Positions 8,096-15,034 of a DNA stretch of 15,034 nucleotides are shown here, piece by piece. The notes beneath the pieces are model-generated. The model was not told where the DNA came from. It did not search any database and worked only from the letters and a program-made list of their open reading frames with translations. Each line of letters starts with the position of its first letter. Position 1 is the first letter of the stretch. The DNA comes from Flavobacterium psychrophilum (lineage in GTDB: Bacteria; Bacteroidota; Bacteroidia; Flavobacteriales; Flavobacteriaceae). The stretch is taken from contig CAMAWK010000033.1 in assembly GCA_945861915.1 (NCBI GenBank), positions 1-15,034 on the forward strand. The letters are read 5' to 3'. Both the position numbers and the translations under genes were made by a program.

Positions 8096-8129
8096 CAAAA
8101 GTATAGGATTTGTGAAATAAATCGGCAAA
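8096..8129 (-). promoter_or_regulatory. Bacteroidota-type promoter for the DUF1972 GT operon
   Basis: On the minus strand TTTG (8129-8126) is followed after 22 bases by TACTTTTG (8103-8096), an exact match to the TAnnTTTG -7 element of Flavobacterium/Bacteroides sigma factors. The published -33 element is TTG/TTTG, and spacing is typically about 17-23 bases, so this is near the long end. Transcription would start around 8090-8092, about 15 bases before the ATG at 8077. It would serve the four genes from the DUF1972 GT to the WcaJ-type transferase. Confidence 0.55.
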
Positions 8130-8138
8130 TGAAAATAT

Positions 8139-9290
8139 TTATTTACTCAACATTGCTGTAAATAATTTCTCAAAATCATTGATGTGACTTTCTAAAGTAA
8201 AAGTGTTTCGAACTCTATTATATCCATTTTCTCCAAATGAAGTTCTTAATTCTGGATTTTCGATGAGTTTAAACAACGCTTCTGATAATTCTAACTCATT
8301 ATTCGGTTCAACCAAAAAACCCGTTTCGTTATTGATGATGATTTCGGCTAACCCTCCATGATTTGAGCCTACAACCGGTTTCTTTTCCAACATTGCTTCA
8401 GCAGCTACTAATCCGAATGGTTCGGCTTCTGTAGAAGGCATTACAGCAATGTCAGTTATTGACCATATTCTGGATAAATTGTTAGTAAATGGTAATATAG
8501 TTACTTGTTGCTGCAAGTTATTATCTAGTATAATTTGTTGTATTTCATCCAGAAAATGCTCTTGTCCGTTGAATGGAGCTCCTACAAATAGCAATTTTAC
8601 TTTTGGATGATTGCTAAAATAGTTAATGTAAGTAAAAAGCAATAATTTGTGGCCTTTAAATCGATTTATTCTTCCAACAAGAGTTATTATAGTATCATCA
8701 TTTTTGAAACCAAAATCTTTTTTTGAAACTACTATTGGTTGTGATATCTTCTGTTCAATACCGTTATAGATGACTTTTGTTTTTTTTTGTAAATCAAATT
8801 TTCTGTCAATAAGGTTTTTCATTGTGGCATTGGAGTTACACACAACAACATCAGCATATTTGTTTAATAGTATTGGGAAAACTGTAGCTATTGGTTTAGG
8901 ATGCGTAATTATTTCATGAACATGCCAAAGATGTTTTATCTTCTGTTTTTTAGCATAAATCATTCCTAACATTACCGCTAATGTATTCGAGTAAACAAAA
9001 TCAAAATTATATTGCTCATTTAGTTCATCTAAAATTGATAGTGCCAATTTTATTTCTCTGAAAAAATTAATTAAATTCTTAGGAGTGAAAATCTGACGGT
9101 GCAATTTTAAAACTGGAGCTATAAAAACCTTTATGTTTTCTTTTTCGAGTGCGTCTTTTAAAAGTCCATTAGAGGGTAAAATTACTATGGGTAAAAACTC
9201 ATTTTTATCAAGATGTTTTAACAGCAGCAGCAGTGTTTTGTCGGAACCATACAACTCAGCGGATTGATGGATGAAAAGAATGTTTTTCAT
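8139..9290 (-). CDS. GT4-family glycosyltransferase
   Basis: This 383-residue GT-B enzyme has an N-terminal Glyco_transf_4-like domain beginning IHQSAELYGSDK (7-18), the glycine-rich acceptor loop. The C-terminal Glycos_transf_1 domain contains VGRINRFKGH (205-214), with the Arg and Lys that contact donor phosphates. It also has EAEPFGLVAAEAM (288-300), whose E290 and E298 form the classic E-x7-E donor motif, then GGLAEII and GETGFLV-like NNETGFLVEP. It is a cytoplasmic, retaining glycosyltransferase by family; the sugar is not predictable. Its ATG overlaps the TGA of the Wzy-like gene (ATGA), so the two are translationally coupled. Confidence 0.9.
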   Translation of the reverse strand: MKNILFIHQSAELYGSDKTLLLLLKHLDKNEFLPIVILPSNGLLKDALEKENIKVFIAPVLKLHRQIFTPKNLINFFREIKLALSILDELNEQYNFDFVYSNTLAVMLGMIYAKKQKIKHLWHVHEIITHPKPIATVFPILLNKYADVVVCNSNATMKNLIDRKFDLQKKTKVIYNGIEQKISQPIVVSKKDFGFKNDDTIITLVGRINRFKGHKLLLFTYINYFSNHPKVKLLFVGAPFNGQEHFLDEIQQIILDNNLQQQVTILPFTNNLSRIWSITDIAVMPSTEAEPFGLVAAEAMLEKKPVVGSNHGGLAEIIINNETGFLVEPNNELELSEALFKLIENPELRTSFGENGYNRVRNTFTLESHINDFEKLFTAMLSK

Positions 9291-10516
9291 CTTTTTTGCT
9301 GTTTAATTAAATCATTTTTATAAGCAAACAAGAATCCAATTAGCAACGATTTTGTATCCATCAGGTTATAAAAACCTGTAAAAACCCAATTAGAAACTAT
9401 AAGAAAAACCCCTGTTCCTATGAAAAAATAATGAATGTTCTTTAAAGATTTTGTCGTTGATCTATCTCTTTTGAAAAAAATTCCAATAGAAATTAAATAG
9501 AAAAATAATCCCAATAGACCTGTCTTTAAAAGTACAGTCATAAAACCGTTATGCAAGAATGAGATGAATCTTAATTCCATATCACCTAAAAAAACTTTTT
9601 GCTTTAAATCTACTTTTGACCCTAGACCTTCGCCAAATAACAATGTATTGTTTACTGACAACTGTTGTATTGTTCGAATGTTTTCATAAGAACGATAATT
9701 ATCATTAAATTGTTTCCAGTCATCTCTGTCAATTTTTGTGCTGAATGCTTCTGAAGGAGCCATTTTAATTTTATATAAAAACTCATCCATACCTTTCCCG
9801 TTTCTTCTTGGATTATAATTATAAATAGCACCGTAACTAATAATTACAAATAACAAAGTAGTTCCTATAACCTTTATTGCTCTTAGGTTCAAAACGAAAA
9901 ATCCTTTTAAGGCAATCACTAAAATAATAAATTGTATAAAATTTGTTCTTGCCAGATAAAAGAAACTTGATAAAGAAAGCAATAGTAAGAGAGCAATAGT
10001 CTTTCTTTTGGAAAATTCTATTTCTAATTGTTTTCTAAAAACTATTATTACTAGGGCATAAACTTCAAAATCATTAAAATAACCTCCATATTCTCTAATT
10101 TCTCTAACATTTCTTGCTCCTTGAATAAGTATTCCATAACCCACTAAAAACAAATGGTAAATAGCAATTGTAATACCAGCATAAAGTAAAAACTGAAATG
10201 AATTTTTAGTTTTATTATTAAATAATTGGTATCCTAAAACCAACCCAGAAATTGGTTTTAGTAAATAAGTTATATCTCTAATTATATAATAGGATTTATA
10301 ATCAAAGAAAAGACCAACAATAATGGCTATAATTAAAATCGCTAAAAACAGGCTTACATACTTTACAAATTCTAAAGAATAATTGTTTTTTAATGTAAAA
10401 AAAAGAATTGACATCCATACCAAAAAAGAAAGCTCATAATTATTAAAAAAAGGAACTACTACACAAATAATAAAAAGGATTTGATTAATATTAACTTTAT
10501 TAATTACAATTTTCAT
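9287..10516 (-). CDS. wzy: O-antigen polymerase (Wzy-like)
   Basis: The 409-residue protein is almost entirely hydrophobic, with about 10-11 membrane segments and one large hydrophilic loop at about 231-318, the usual Wzy layout. The region FGEGLGS (294-300) followed by HNGFMTVLLKTGLLGLFFY (322-340) matches the Wzy_C/ligase-family pattern. Wzy joins undecaprenyl-linked repeat units on the periplasmic face of the inner membrane. Its position between an acyltransferase and a glycosyltransferase, downstream of the flippase and joined by ATGA overlaps on both sides, fits a serotype-specific polymerase. It is AT-rich and would be expected to show low identity to other Wzy proteins. It could instead be the ligase, with the protein at 5689-7029 the polymerase. 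Confidence 0.78.
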   Translation of the reverse strand: MKIVINKVNINQILFIICVVVPFFNNYELSFLVWMSILFFTLKNNYSLEFVKYVSLFLAILIIAIIVGLFFDYKSYYIIRDITYLLKPISGLVLGYQLFNNKTKNSFQFLLYAGITIAIYHLFLVGYGILIQGARNVREIREYGGYFNDFEVYALVIIVFRKQLEIEFSKRKTIALLLLLSLSSFFYLARTNFIQFIILVIALKGFFVLNLRAIKVIGTTLLFVIISYGAIYNYNPRRNGKGMDEFLYKIKMAPSEAFSTKIDRDDWKQFNDNYRSYENIRTIQQLSVNNTLLFGEGLGSKVDLKQKVFLGDMELRFISFLHNGFMTVLLKTGLLGLFFYLISIGIFFKRDRSTTKSLKNIHYFFIGTGVFLIVSNWVFTGFYNLMDTKSLLIGFLFAYKNDLIKQQKR

Positions 10517-11193
10517 TCATTAATGGATTTTAAAATTTTAGCAGGAACACCCCCAATAATAGAATTTTCGGGATATATACCATTTACTACTGCTCCGGCA
10601 GCTACAACGGAATTATTTCCAACAACACAACCATCAAGAAAAGTGACTTTCGCTCCAACCCAAATATTATTTCCAAGTTTAATTCCTTTTGAGGTAACTC
10701 CTTGCTCTCTTATTAGTTTTGAAATGTCTGAAAAATTATGGTTTTCCGAATGAAAAGAAATATAAGAACCCATTATAACATCATTCCCGATTTCGATTCC
10801 TCCTGCTGCGCCAAAATGAGTATAATCACCAATGGCTGAATTATTACCCATTTTTAAACCAATTCCGTATTTTGAAAAATGACTGGTTGAATTCAAATTT
10901 GAAAACGCACCAATCTTCACACAATCGCCTAAAATGATTTTTTCTGATGAGAAGCCATCAATAATAGTATGTTTATCTATGGTAACGTTTTTGCCAAAAA
11001 CAATATTTTGGGGATTTAAAATTTTAGTATTCGAACCTATAAATACTTTTTTACCTGTTTTCAAAAATCCTCTAATAAGCATCGTGGCTCTTTTAGTTAA
11101 TGACTGATAAAAAAGTTTGCTCGGAATTCTAGGGTCGATTTGATAATTTTTCCCAGACTTTACTAATAATTTTTGAAATATACCTTTTACCAT
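10513..11193 (-). CDS. Hexapeptide-repeat (LbH) O-acyltransferase
   Basis: From the ATG at 11191-11193 the protein is 226 residues. Residues about 45-210 form a left-handed beta-helix of imperfect [LIV]-G-x4 hexapeptides (IGSNTKI, FGKNVTI, LGDCVKIGAFS, MGNNSAIGDY, IGNDVIMGSY, LGNNIWVGAKV, VGNNSVVAAGAVV). HSENHNF (148-154) carries the histidines used by the acetyltransferase clade, and the chain ends in the common GGVPAKIL. It probably O-acetylates a sugar of the repeat unit using acetyl-CoA in the cytoplasm. A TTG ten codons upstream would give 236 residues, but the ATG agrees better with the usual N-terminus of this group. The TGA stop overlaps the ATG of the Wzy-like gene. Confidence 0.87.
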   Translation of the reverse strand: MVKGIFQKLLVKSGKNYQIDPRIPSKLFYQSLTKRATMLIRGFLKTGKKVFIGSNTKILNPQNIVFGKNVTIDKHTIIDGFSSEKIILGDCVKIGAFSNLNSTSHFSKYGIGLKMGNNSAIGDYTHFGAAGGIEIGNDVIMGSYISFHSENHNFSDISKLIREQGVTSKGIKLGNNIWVGAKVTFLDGCVVGNNSVVAAGAVVNGIYPENSIIGGVPAKILKSINE

Positions 11194-11239
11194 TAGAGGG
11201 AAATTTATCACTACAAGTATCAAAAATACAATTGTTTTT

Positions 11240-12505
11240 TTAACTTAAACGATTAAATAATTTATTTTTAATGTGATAAAAAAAGATGGAAATTATAAGG
11301 ATTTCTGAAATTATCAATGAAAACAAAACGCCTAAAACTTTATAAATAGGCGTCAGGACAACAATTAATGCTAGCGTAATAACAGTCACTACCATTGTTG
11401 TTCTTATATATTTAGTTTGTTTATTCCATCCCAAAATTAATTGTTTAAAAGGCTGAGAAATACTTTGAAGAATTGGGATGGCTAATGCGATTTTTAATAA
11501 ATCACTTATGTAATCAACGTCTTTTGGATTAAAATAATCGACAATAACTATAGAATAAACGGCAATAAGTGACATTAAAAACAATATGAAAATAAAATTC
11601 AATCCGTTTACTTTTTTCCAAAAATTCAATCCTTCTGTTTTGCTTTTATTTAGTAAATAAGAAACTCGTGGAAACACAAAGTTGAAAAACAAAATGATGT
11701 ATGTCCTAAAAATCACTATGATTTGATCAATAATTTTGTATTGTCCTGCCAAAATATTGTTCCCAAAGAAACTAATCAAAACTATAGGAGAATACATTTG
11801 GAGCGAAACAAAAATTTGAGAAGAAAACATAGAAAAATTGGTCTTCAAATAGGTTGTAACTTCTATTTTTTTTGTCTTTTTAAACGAAAATGAATGGCGG
11901 TTCAACAAATAGATAAAAACAAAACCATTGGCTATTATCATTCCGATACCCCAAAACAGGTTATTATATATATAATCGGCTGGCTTTTTAATAAAAATAA
12001 ATATGCCCATAACATAAATAACTTTTGATATAATATTTAAAACAGTAACCCATTTAAAATTTTCTAATCCTTGTAAAAACCATGTCGGATTTATAAACTG
12101 ACCAACAAGTATGGGCAAGCTTAAAAAAAACAATTGCTTCTCATTGACAAAAAATGGAACGGTATAAAAAAGCAAACTGGCAAATAATAAAACCAATAAT
12201 AGCAATACTAGTTTAGCGGTGTAAATTGTAATGAAAATAGATTCGAGTTTTTCTTTGTTTTCTCTGTTTACCGAAATTTCTTTGACTCCTAAAATATCGG
12301 AACCATAATCGATAAAAACTATTAGAAAAAAGACAATGGCTAAACCAACTCCTATTTTTCCGTAACTTTCTTCACTGCAAATTGAAACGATATAAGGAAC
12401 AACAAGTATTGGGGTAACCAAATTAAAAGCCTGCCCAACACCATAAGTTACAAAGTTGTTGAGTTGCTTTTGCTTTTTGATATAGTCAACACTTGATTTA
12501 ATCAT
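11240..12505 (-). CDS. wzx: Wzx-type oligosaccharide flippase
   Basis: The 421-residue protein has about 12 hydrophobic segments and the Polysacc_synt (MATE/MOP superfamily) pattern. The N-terminus YGVGQAFNLVTPILVVPYI (about 21-39) and the following DYGSDILGVKEIS (about 66-78) match the usual Wzx motifs, in which a conserved Asp-Tyr-Gly is followed by a short charged loop. Wzx moves undecaprenyl-diphosphate-linked repeat units to the periplasmic side of the inner membrane. The gene starts 18 bases downstream of a strong hairpin (12524-12564) and is followed after 46 bases by the acyltransferase gene. It appears to lead the group wzx-acyltransferase-wzy-GT. No good promoter is visible between the hairpin and the ATG. 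Confidence 0.88.
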   Translation of the reverse strand: MIKSSVDYIKKQKQLNNFVTYGVGQAFNLVTPILVVPYIVSICSEESYGKIGVGLAIVFFLIVFIDYGSDILGVKEISVNRENKEKLESIFITIYTAKLVLLLLVLLFASLLFYTVPFFVNEKQLFFLSLPILVGQFINPTWFLQGLENFKWVTVLNIISKVIYVMGIFIFIKKPADYIYNNLFWGIGMIIANGFVFIYLLNRHSFSFKKTKKIEVTTYLKTNFSMFSSQIFVSLQMYSPIVLISFFGNNILAGQYKIIDQIIVIFRTYIILFFNFVFPRVSYLLNKSKTEGLNFWKKVNGLNFIFILFLMSLIAVYSIVIVDYFNPKDVDYISDLLKIALAIPILQSISQPFKQLILGWNKQTKYIRTTMVVTVITLALIVVLTPIYKVLGVLFSLIISEILIISIFFYHIKNKLFNRLS

Positions 12506-12523
12506 TTAGTAGCGTATAAAAAG

Positions 12524-12564
12524 AAAAGCTACAAAGAAAGTAGTATACTTTATTTGTAGCTTTT
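12524..12564 (-). terminator. Long hairpin terminator between the lipoprotein gene and the flippase
   Basis: A 12-bp perfect stem (AAAAGCTACAAA at 12524-12535 with TTTGTAGCTTTT at 12553-12564) continues, after a single G/A mismatch, into a 6-bp stem (AAAGTA/TACTTT) closed by a three-base loop. Read on the minus strand, the 3' arm ends in TTTT and is followed by CTTTTTAT, a U-rich tract. It lies 16 bases after the lipoprotein stop codon, consistent with intrinsic termination of that gene. It ends 18 bases before the flippase ATG, so it could also act as an attenuator of the polysaccharide operon. Confidence 0.75.
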
Positions 12565-12580
12565 AATGTTGTGTTTATAA

Positions 12581-13123
12581 TTATTGCTCACCAAATTTAA
12601 CCAATTCTGGACCTAAATTAGCTTGATGGGGATATATTGATGGACGTTCTAATTTTCCGTTTTTTACAATTGGAATAATCGCTCCTGTTGTTGGGTCAAA
12701 TTTACAATGATTTTCATCGGCTCTAAAGAATTGTCCTAATTGTTGTCCCACAATATCAAGCGTTTTACCATTGTAATCAAAATGCATACTTTTAAAATAA
12801 ATGGTATCCTTTTCGGTCAGTTTTAATCCTAAATCTAAACGTATTTGAGTTGGATAAACGTCTTCAGGAAAATAAAAATCAACTTTTTGCTCCTCTTGTT
12901 TTCCTGGAACAGGAACCCAGATAACACCTTCTCCAAAGTTAATTGTACCGTCCTCAGTGTAAAGTAAGCAGAAGTCATCCTTAACTTTAGATATTACACC
13001 TAATGTTACTTTGAAACCCTTTTTTTCTTGTGGTTGAGCAGTTTCTGCTTCCGCATTTTCATTCTTAATTTTGCAGCTTATCAAAATTATGCTTGAAATA
13101 AGCAAATAAATTATTTTTTTCAT
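12581..13123 (-). CDS. Small lipoprotein of unknown function
   Basis: This 180-residue protein starts with a lipoprotein signal peptide: KK, a hydrophobic core, and a lipobox LISC with the lipidated cysteine at residue 17. A charged linker follows (about 18-35). The rest is hydrophilic and looks all-beta. The segment FYFPEDVYPTQIRLDLG (about 83-99), then a later FKSMHFDYNGK, resembles short beta-sandwich domains sometimes associated with bacterial glycosyltransferases; this is a weak impression, not an assignment. It would be anchored in the outer or inner membrane facing the periplasm, or possibly exported to the surface. It is divergent from the GtrII-like gene, with 100 bases between the two starts, and is bounded downstream by a strong terminator, so it appears to be its own transcription unit. 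I do not recognise the family. Confidence 0.8.
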   Translation of the reverse strand: MKKIIYLLISSIILISCKIKNENAEAETAQPQEKKGFKVTLGVISKVKDDFCLLYTEDGTINFGEGVIWVPVPGKQEEQKVDFYFPEDVYPTQIRLDLGLKLTEKDTIYFKSMHFDYNGKTLDIVGQQLGQFFRADENHCKFDPTTGAIIPIVKNGKLERPSIYPHQANLGPELVKFGEQ

Positions 13124-13223
13124 GTCATTTTAAATTAAAACTATGCAGTAAAATAACGGTTTATTATAATAACTAACAAATAAATTTCTACTTTTACTAT
13201 CTTAAAAATTTACAATCTATTTT
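13124..13223. other. Divergent AT-rich spacer, presumed promoter region
   Basis: These 100 bases separate the starts of the lipoprotein (-) and GtrII-like (+) genes and must hold both promoters unless transcription enters from elsewhere. Only weak matches to TAnnTTTG are visible. On the minus strand a TTTG is followed after 20-21 bases by TATTTTAC. On the plus strand TACTTTTA lacks a good -33 partner. No operator-like dyad stands out. Confidence 0.35.
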
Positions 13224-14705
13224 ATGACAATTGGAACCAAAAACAAACAATTCTTACTATATGTGTTTTCTATACTTGTAGCATTTGTTGCCTATGGTTT
13301 TGCCCTCACCAATTTTACACTTACCATTGATAGCGAAAGCCCAATTTATCCTCATTCTTCGTTAGAACATGGACGATGGGGAACAAATCTTGTACGGTAC
13401 CATTTGATGAACGGCTTGTATCCATATTTTACCTTATTGTTTGGGCTTGTTTTTTTGGCACTTACCGCAGTTGAAGTAACTAAAATACTCAATATAAAAG
13501 GAGTTTTTAGCTTTCTTTTTTGTTTGTTATTCTTAAGCTTCCCACAACACGCATATCAGTTAGTGTTTACAATGCAAGCCGATGCTGTTCCACTGGGCTA
13601 TTTTTTGGGAACGGTTGGGGTTACGTTTTATTTAAAAGAAAGTAAAACTGAAATATGGAAAATTATCAACTCGGTTTTGACAGTTGTATTTATTGTTTGT
13701 GCTGTTGCTACATACCAACTCTTAGTTTTTATCCCAATAATATTATATGTGAGTTACTTTTTTACTCAAATTGACAAACCGGAAGCCAATATAAAACAGG
13801 AATTTAAAAAAGCATTTGTTTTCACTGGATTGCTAATAATAAGTATAATCATTTATATATTAAGTGTAAAATTATTTATTAAAACCACAAACAGTTCGTA
13901 TCTTGAAGGATATGCAACTGGAAATTTAGACAATCCATTTGTAACTTTTTACAATCTTTTAGTAGATAATATATATGGGAATTTTTATTACGGGGAAAAA
14001 CCTTTTGTAATAACAACGCTTTGCGTTTTGTTTAGTATTATTTACTTTATAAAAGATAAAACCAATACTTTGCTGAAAATTTTAATCTTTTTAACATTAC
14101 TTTTTGTTCCATTTATAATGTCATTTTTTATTAGAAATGGTTATCATCCACCACGTTTATATGTTGGTTCTACATTATCTTTCGCTTTCATTATTGTATT
14201 TGTATTACAAAAAATTTCAAAACAATTTTACAACCAAATACTTTTTGTGGGTGTTTTGATATATTTATGGAATGTTTTTTTTATTACCAATTTGTTTTAC
14301 ACTCAAAACAAAATATTTAAACACGACCTTGAAATTGCAAAAAACATCAAGCAAAAAATTACTCAATTTGAGGATTTTAACCCAGATATTGATTATGTTT
14401 ATTTTTATGGCAGTTTGCCAGAAAGTAATCACATTAAATTAGCTTTGCCAAATTCGGAAGTTTTTGCAGGATCTCTTTTTCGTTGGGGGGAAGGCGATAA
14501 CTGGCGAATGATTAACTTTTTTAGATTTGAAGATATTGCTTACTACCGCTTTATGGATGACGAAACTTCGTTTAATAAAGTTAAAGATAAATTATTAACA
14601 ATGCCTATTTATCCCGAAAAAGGATCGGTTCAAAAATTTGAAAATGTAGTTGTTGTAAAACTTTCACAAAAAAAAGGATTTACAAGATATGAATGGGAAA
14701 AATAA
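13224..14705 (+). CDS. GtrII-like membrane glucosyltransferase
   Basis: The 493-residue protein has about ten membrane segments (roughly 9-29, 64-84, 92-108, 120-137, 147-180 as two, 197-218, 260-276, 282-301, 311-329, 338-357) and a soluble C-terminal domain of about 130 residues. The first extracytoplasmic loop carries IDSESP (35-40) and HGRWGTN (49-55), an acidic motif followed by GRW typical of the GtrII/Glucos_trans_II family. Family members are inverting GT-C-like enzymes that use undecaprenyl-phosphate-glucose to glucosylate O-antigen in the periplasm, changing serotype. The usual partners, a GtrB-type dolichyl-phosphate glucosyl synthase and a GtrA flippase, are not in this window. 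It is monocistronic as seen here, divergent from the lipoprotein gene and convergent with the OstA-like gene. The sugar and acceptor are inferred only. Confidence 0.75.
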   Translation: MTIGTKNKQFLLYVFSILVAFVAYGFALTNFTLTIDSESPIYPHSSLEHGRWGTNLVRYHLMNGLYPYFTLLFGLVFLALTAVEVTKILNIKGVFSFLFCLLFLSFPQHAYQLVFTMQADAVPLGYFLGTVGVTFYLKESKTEIWKIINSVLTVVFIVCAVATYQLLVFIPIILYVSYFFTQIDKPEANIKQEFKKAFVFTGLLIISIIIYILSVKLFIKTTNSSYLEGYATGNLDNPFVTFYNLLVDNIYGNFYYGEKPFVITTLCVLFSIIYFIKDKTNTLLKILIFLTLLFVPFIMSFFIRNGYHPPRLYVGSTLSFAFIIVFVLQKISKQFYNQILFVGVLIYLWNVFFITNLFYTQNKIFKHDLEIAKNIKQKITQFEDFNPDIDYVYFYGSLPESNHIKLALPNSEVFAGSLFRWGEGDNWRMINFFRFEDIAYYRFMDDETSFNKVKDKLLTMPIYPEKGSVQKFENVVVVKLSQKKGFTRYEWEK

Positions 14706-14773
14706 TAGAAATCCTTTAACAATAGAAATAGTAAAACCCATGTTAGAATGAAGAATTAGTCTTGAATCAATCT

Positions 14774-15034
14774 TTATTTCAAACCGCTCTCCTCCACAAT
14801 AACCCTATCCAACTCTACCTCCTCGGGCGGAAAAATATCTTCCTTGTTTTTTATTCGTTCGTCGCCCCGCCATTCAAAACCTCTTAGTTTTCGGGCATTT
14901 TCGGGCAAGTCTTCCTCAGGATAAATATCACCATCAACAGTTTTAAAAAAAGTAATCGTTTCTATTTTACTTTCTTTGTCCATAACCATATTAATGCGGC
15001 TGCTTACATTTTTGTTAATCCCGATGAGTTCATT
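14774..15034 (-). CDS. OstA/LptA-like protein, C-terminal fragment (5' end beyond window)
   Basis: The frame stays open from the TAA at 14774-14776 to the right edge of the window (86 codons), so the ATG at 14987-14989 is probably internal and the gene begins outside. The readable end runs from NELIGINKNVSSRINM, through KIETITFF and a DGDIYPEEDLPENARKL stretch, to GFEWRGDERI and EDIFPPEE. From memory this pattern (IGINk..sS.i, then kietI.f, then YPe..lp.narkL.GF.W..deRp...eDIF) closes the OstA-like proteins of Bacteroidota, related to LptA/LptD. These are thought to carry lipopolysaccharide across the periplasm. The base composition is higher in GC than the adjoining genes, which fits a conserved chromosomal gene bordering the variable locus. 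Only a fragment is visible, so the call is tentative. Confidence 0.55.
   Translation of the reverse strand, partial: NELIGINKNVSSRINMVMDKESKIETITFFKTVDGDIYPEEDLPENARKLRGFEWRGDERIKNKEDIFPPEEVELDRVIVEESGLK

Noticed and set aside
10481..10753. Plus-strand open frame across the acyltransferase/Wzy junction
   Set aside because: It is a by-product of the hexapeptide repeats read on the opposite strand.
11194..11223. TTG start giving a ten-residue longer acyltransferase
   Set aside because: The ATG at 11191-11193 matches the usual N-terminus of the family (MVKGIFQKL-like), and the extra residues add nothing recognisable.
14706..14773. Terminator between the convergent GtrII-like and OstA-like genes
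   Set aside because: I searched these 68 bases for an inverted repeat with a T-run and saw none of convincing length.
1..15034. tRNA/rRNA genes, insertion sequences, integrase, toxin-antitoxin or defence systems
   Set aside because: No cloverleaf, rRNA-like stretch, transposase, recombinase or defence-type domain was seen; every long open frame fits polysaccharide synthesis or envelope functions.

Overview
The window looks like part of a surface-polysaccharide (O-antigen or capsule type) locus from a Bacteroidota genome, most likely Flavobacterium or a close relative. The evidence is the AT-rich sequence, TAA-dominated stops, near absence of Shine-Dalgarno sequences, a Flavobacterium-style promoter (TTG, then TAnnTTTG), REP-like spacer repeats of a kind familiar from flavobacterial genomes, and the flavobacterial flavour of the proteins. 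All assignments come from reading motifs; no database search was run.

Layout. (1) Positions 1-3296, + strand: the 3' end of a CapK-type adenylate-forming enzyme, a non-hydrolysing UDP-N-acetylglucosamine 2-epimerase, and a WbuB-like GT4 glycosyltransferase. The two spacers here carry short repeats (a CCCTCTCC palindrome, a pair of GTCACAA palindromes, and a tandem CGCAAAGG repeat). (2) Positions 3293-8077, - strand, read right to left: a DUF1972-type glycosyltransferase, an O-antigen ligase/polymerase-like membrane protein, a UDP-glucuronate decarboxylase (UDP-xylose synthase), and a WcaJ-type polyprenyl-phosphate glycosylphosphotransferase. A good promoter with an adjacent perfect palindrome sits just before the first of these. 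(3) Positions 8139-12505, - strand, the more AT-rich part: Wzx-like flippase, hexapeptide acyltransferase, Wzy-like polymerase and a GT4 glycosyltransferase, the last three linked by ATGA overlaps. (4) Positions 12524-15034: a strong hairpin terminator, a small lipoprotein (- strand), a divergent GtrII-like glucosyltransferase (+ strand), and at the right edge the C-terminal end of what looks like an OstA/LptA-like LPS-transport protein (- strand).

Together this is a nearly complete Wzx/Wzy-dependent pathway. Sugar nucleotides are made (WecB-type epimerase, UXS). WcaJ loads the first sugar phosphate onto undecaprenyl phosphate and the GTs extend it. The acyltransferase decorates it, Wzx flips it, Wzy polymerises it, and a ligase-like protein may transfer it. 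The GtrII-like protein may add a late side-branch modification in the periplasm.

Nothing here is a clearly new biological system. The points most worth a second look are the lipoprotein/GtrII-like pair, the repeat that has become the tail of the CapK-like protein, the coding-like palindrome pair after it, the promoter/palindrome at 8081-8129, the terminator just before the flippase, and the two Wzy/WaaL-type proteins. There is no gene-free stretch longer than about 110 bases.
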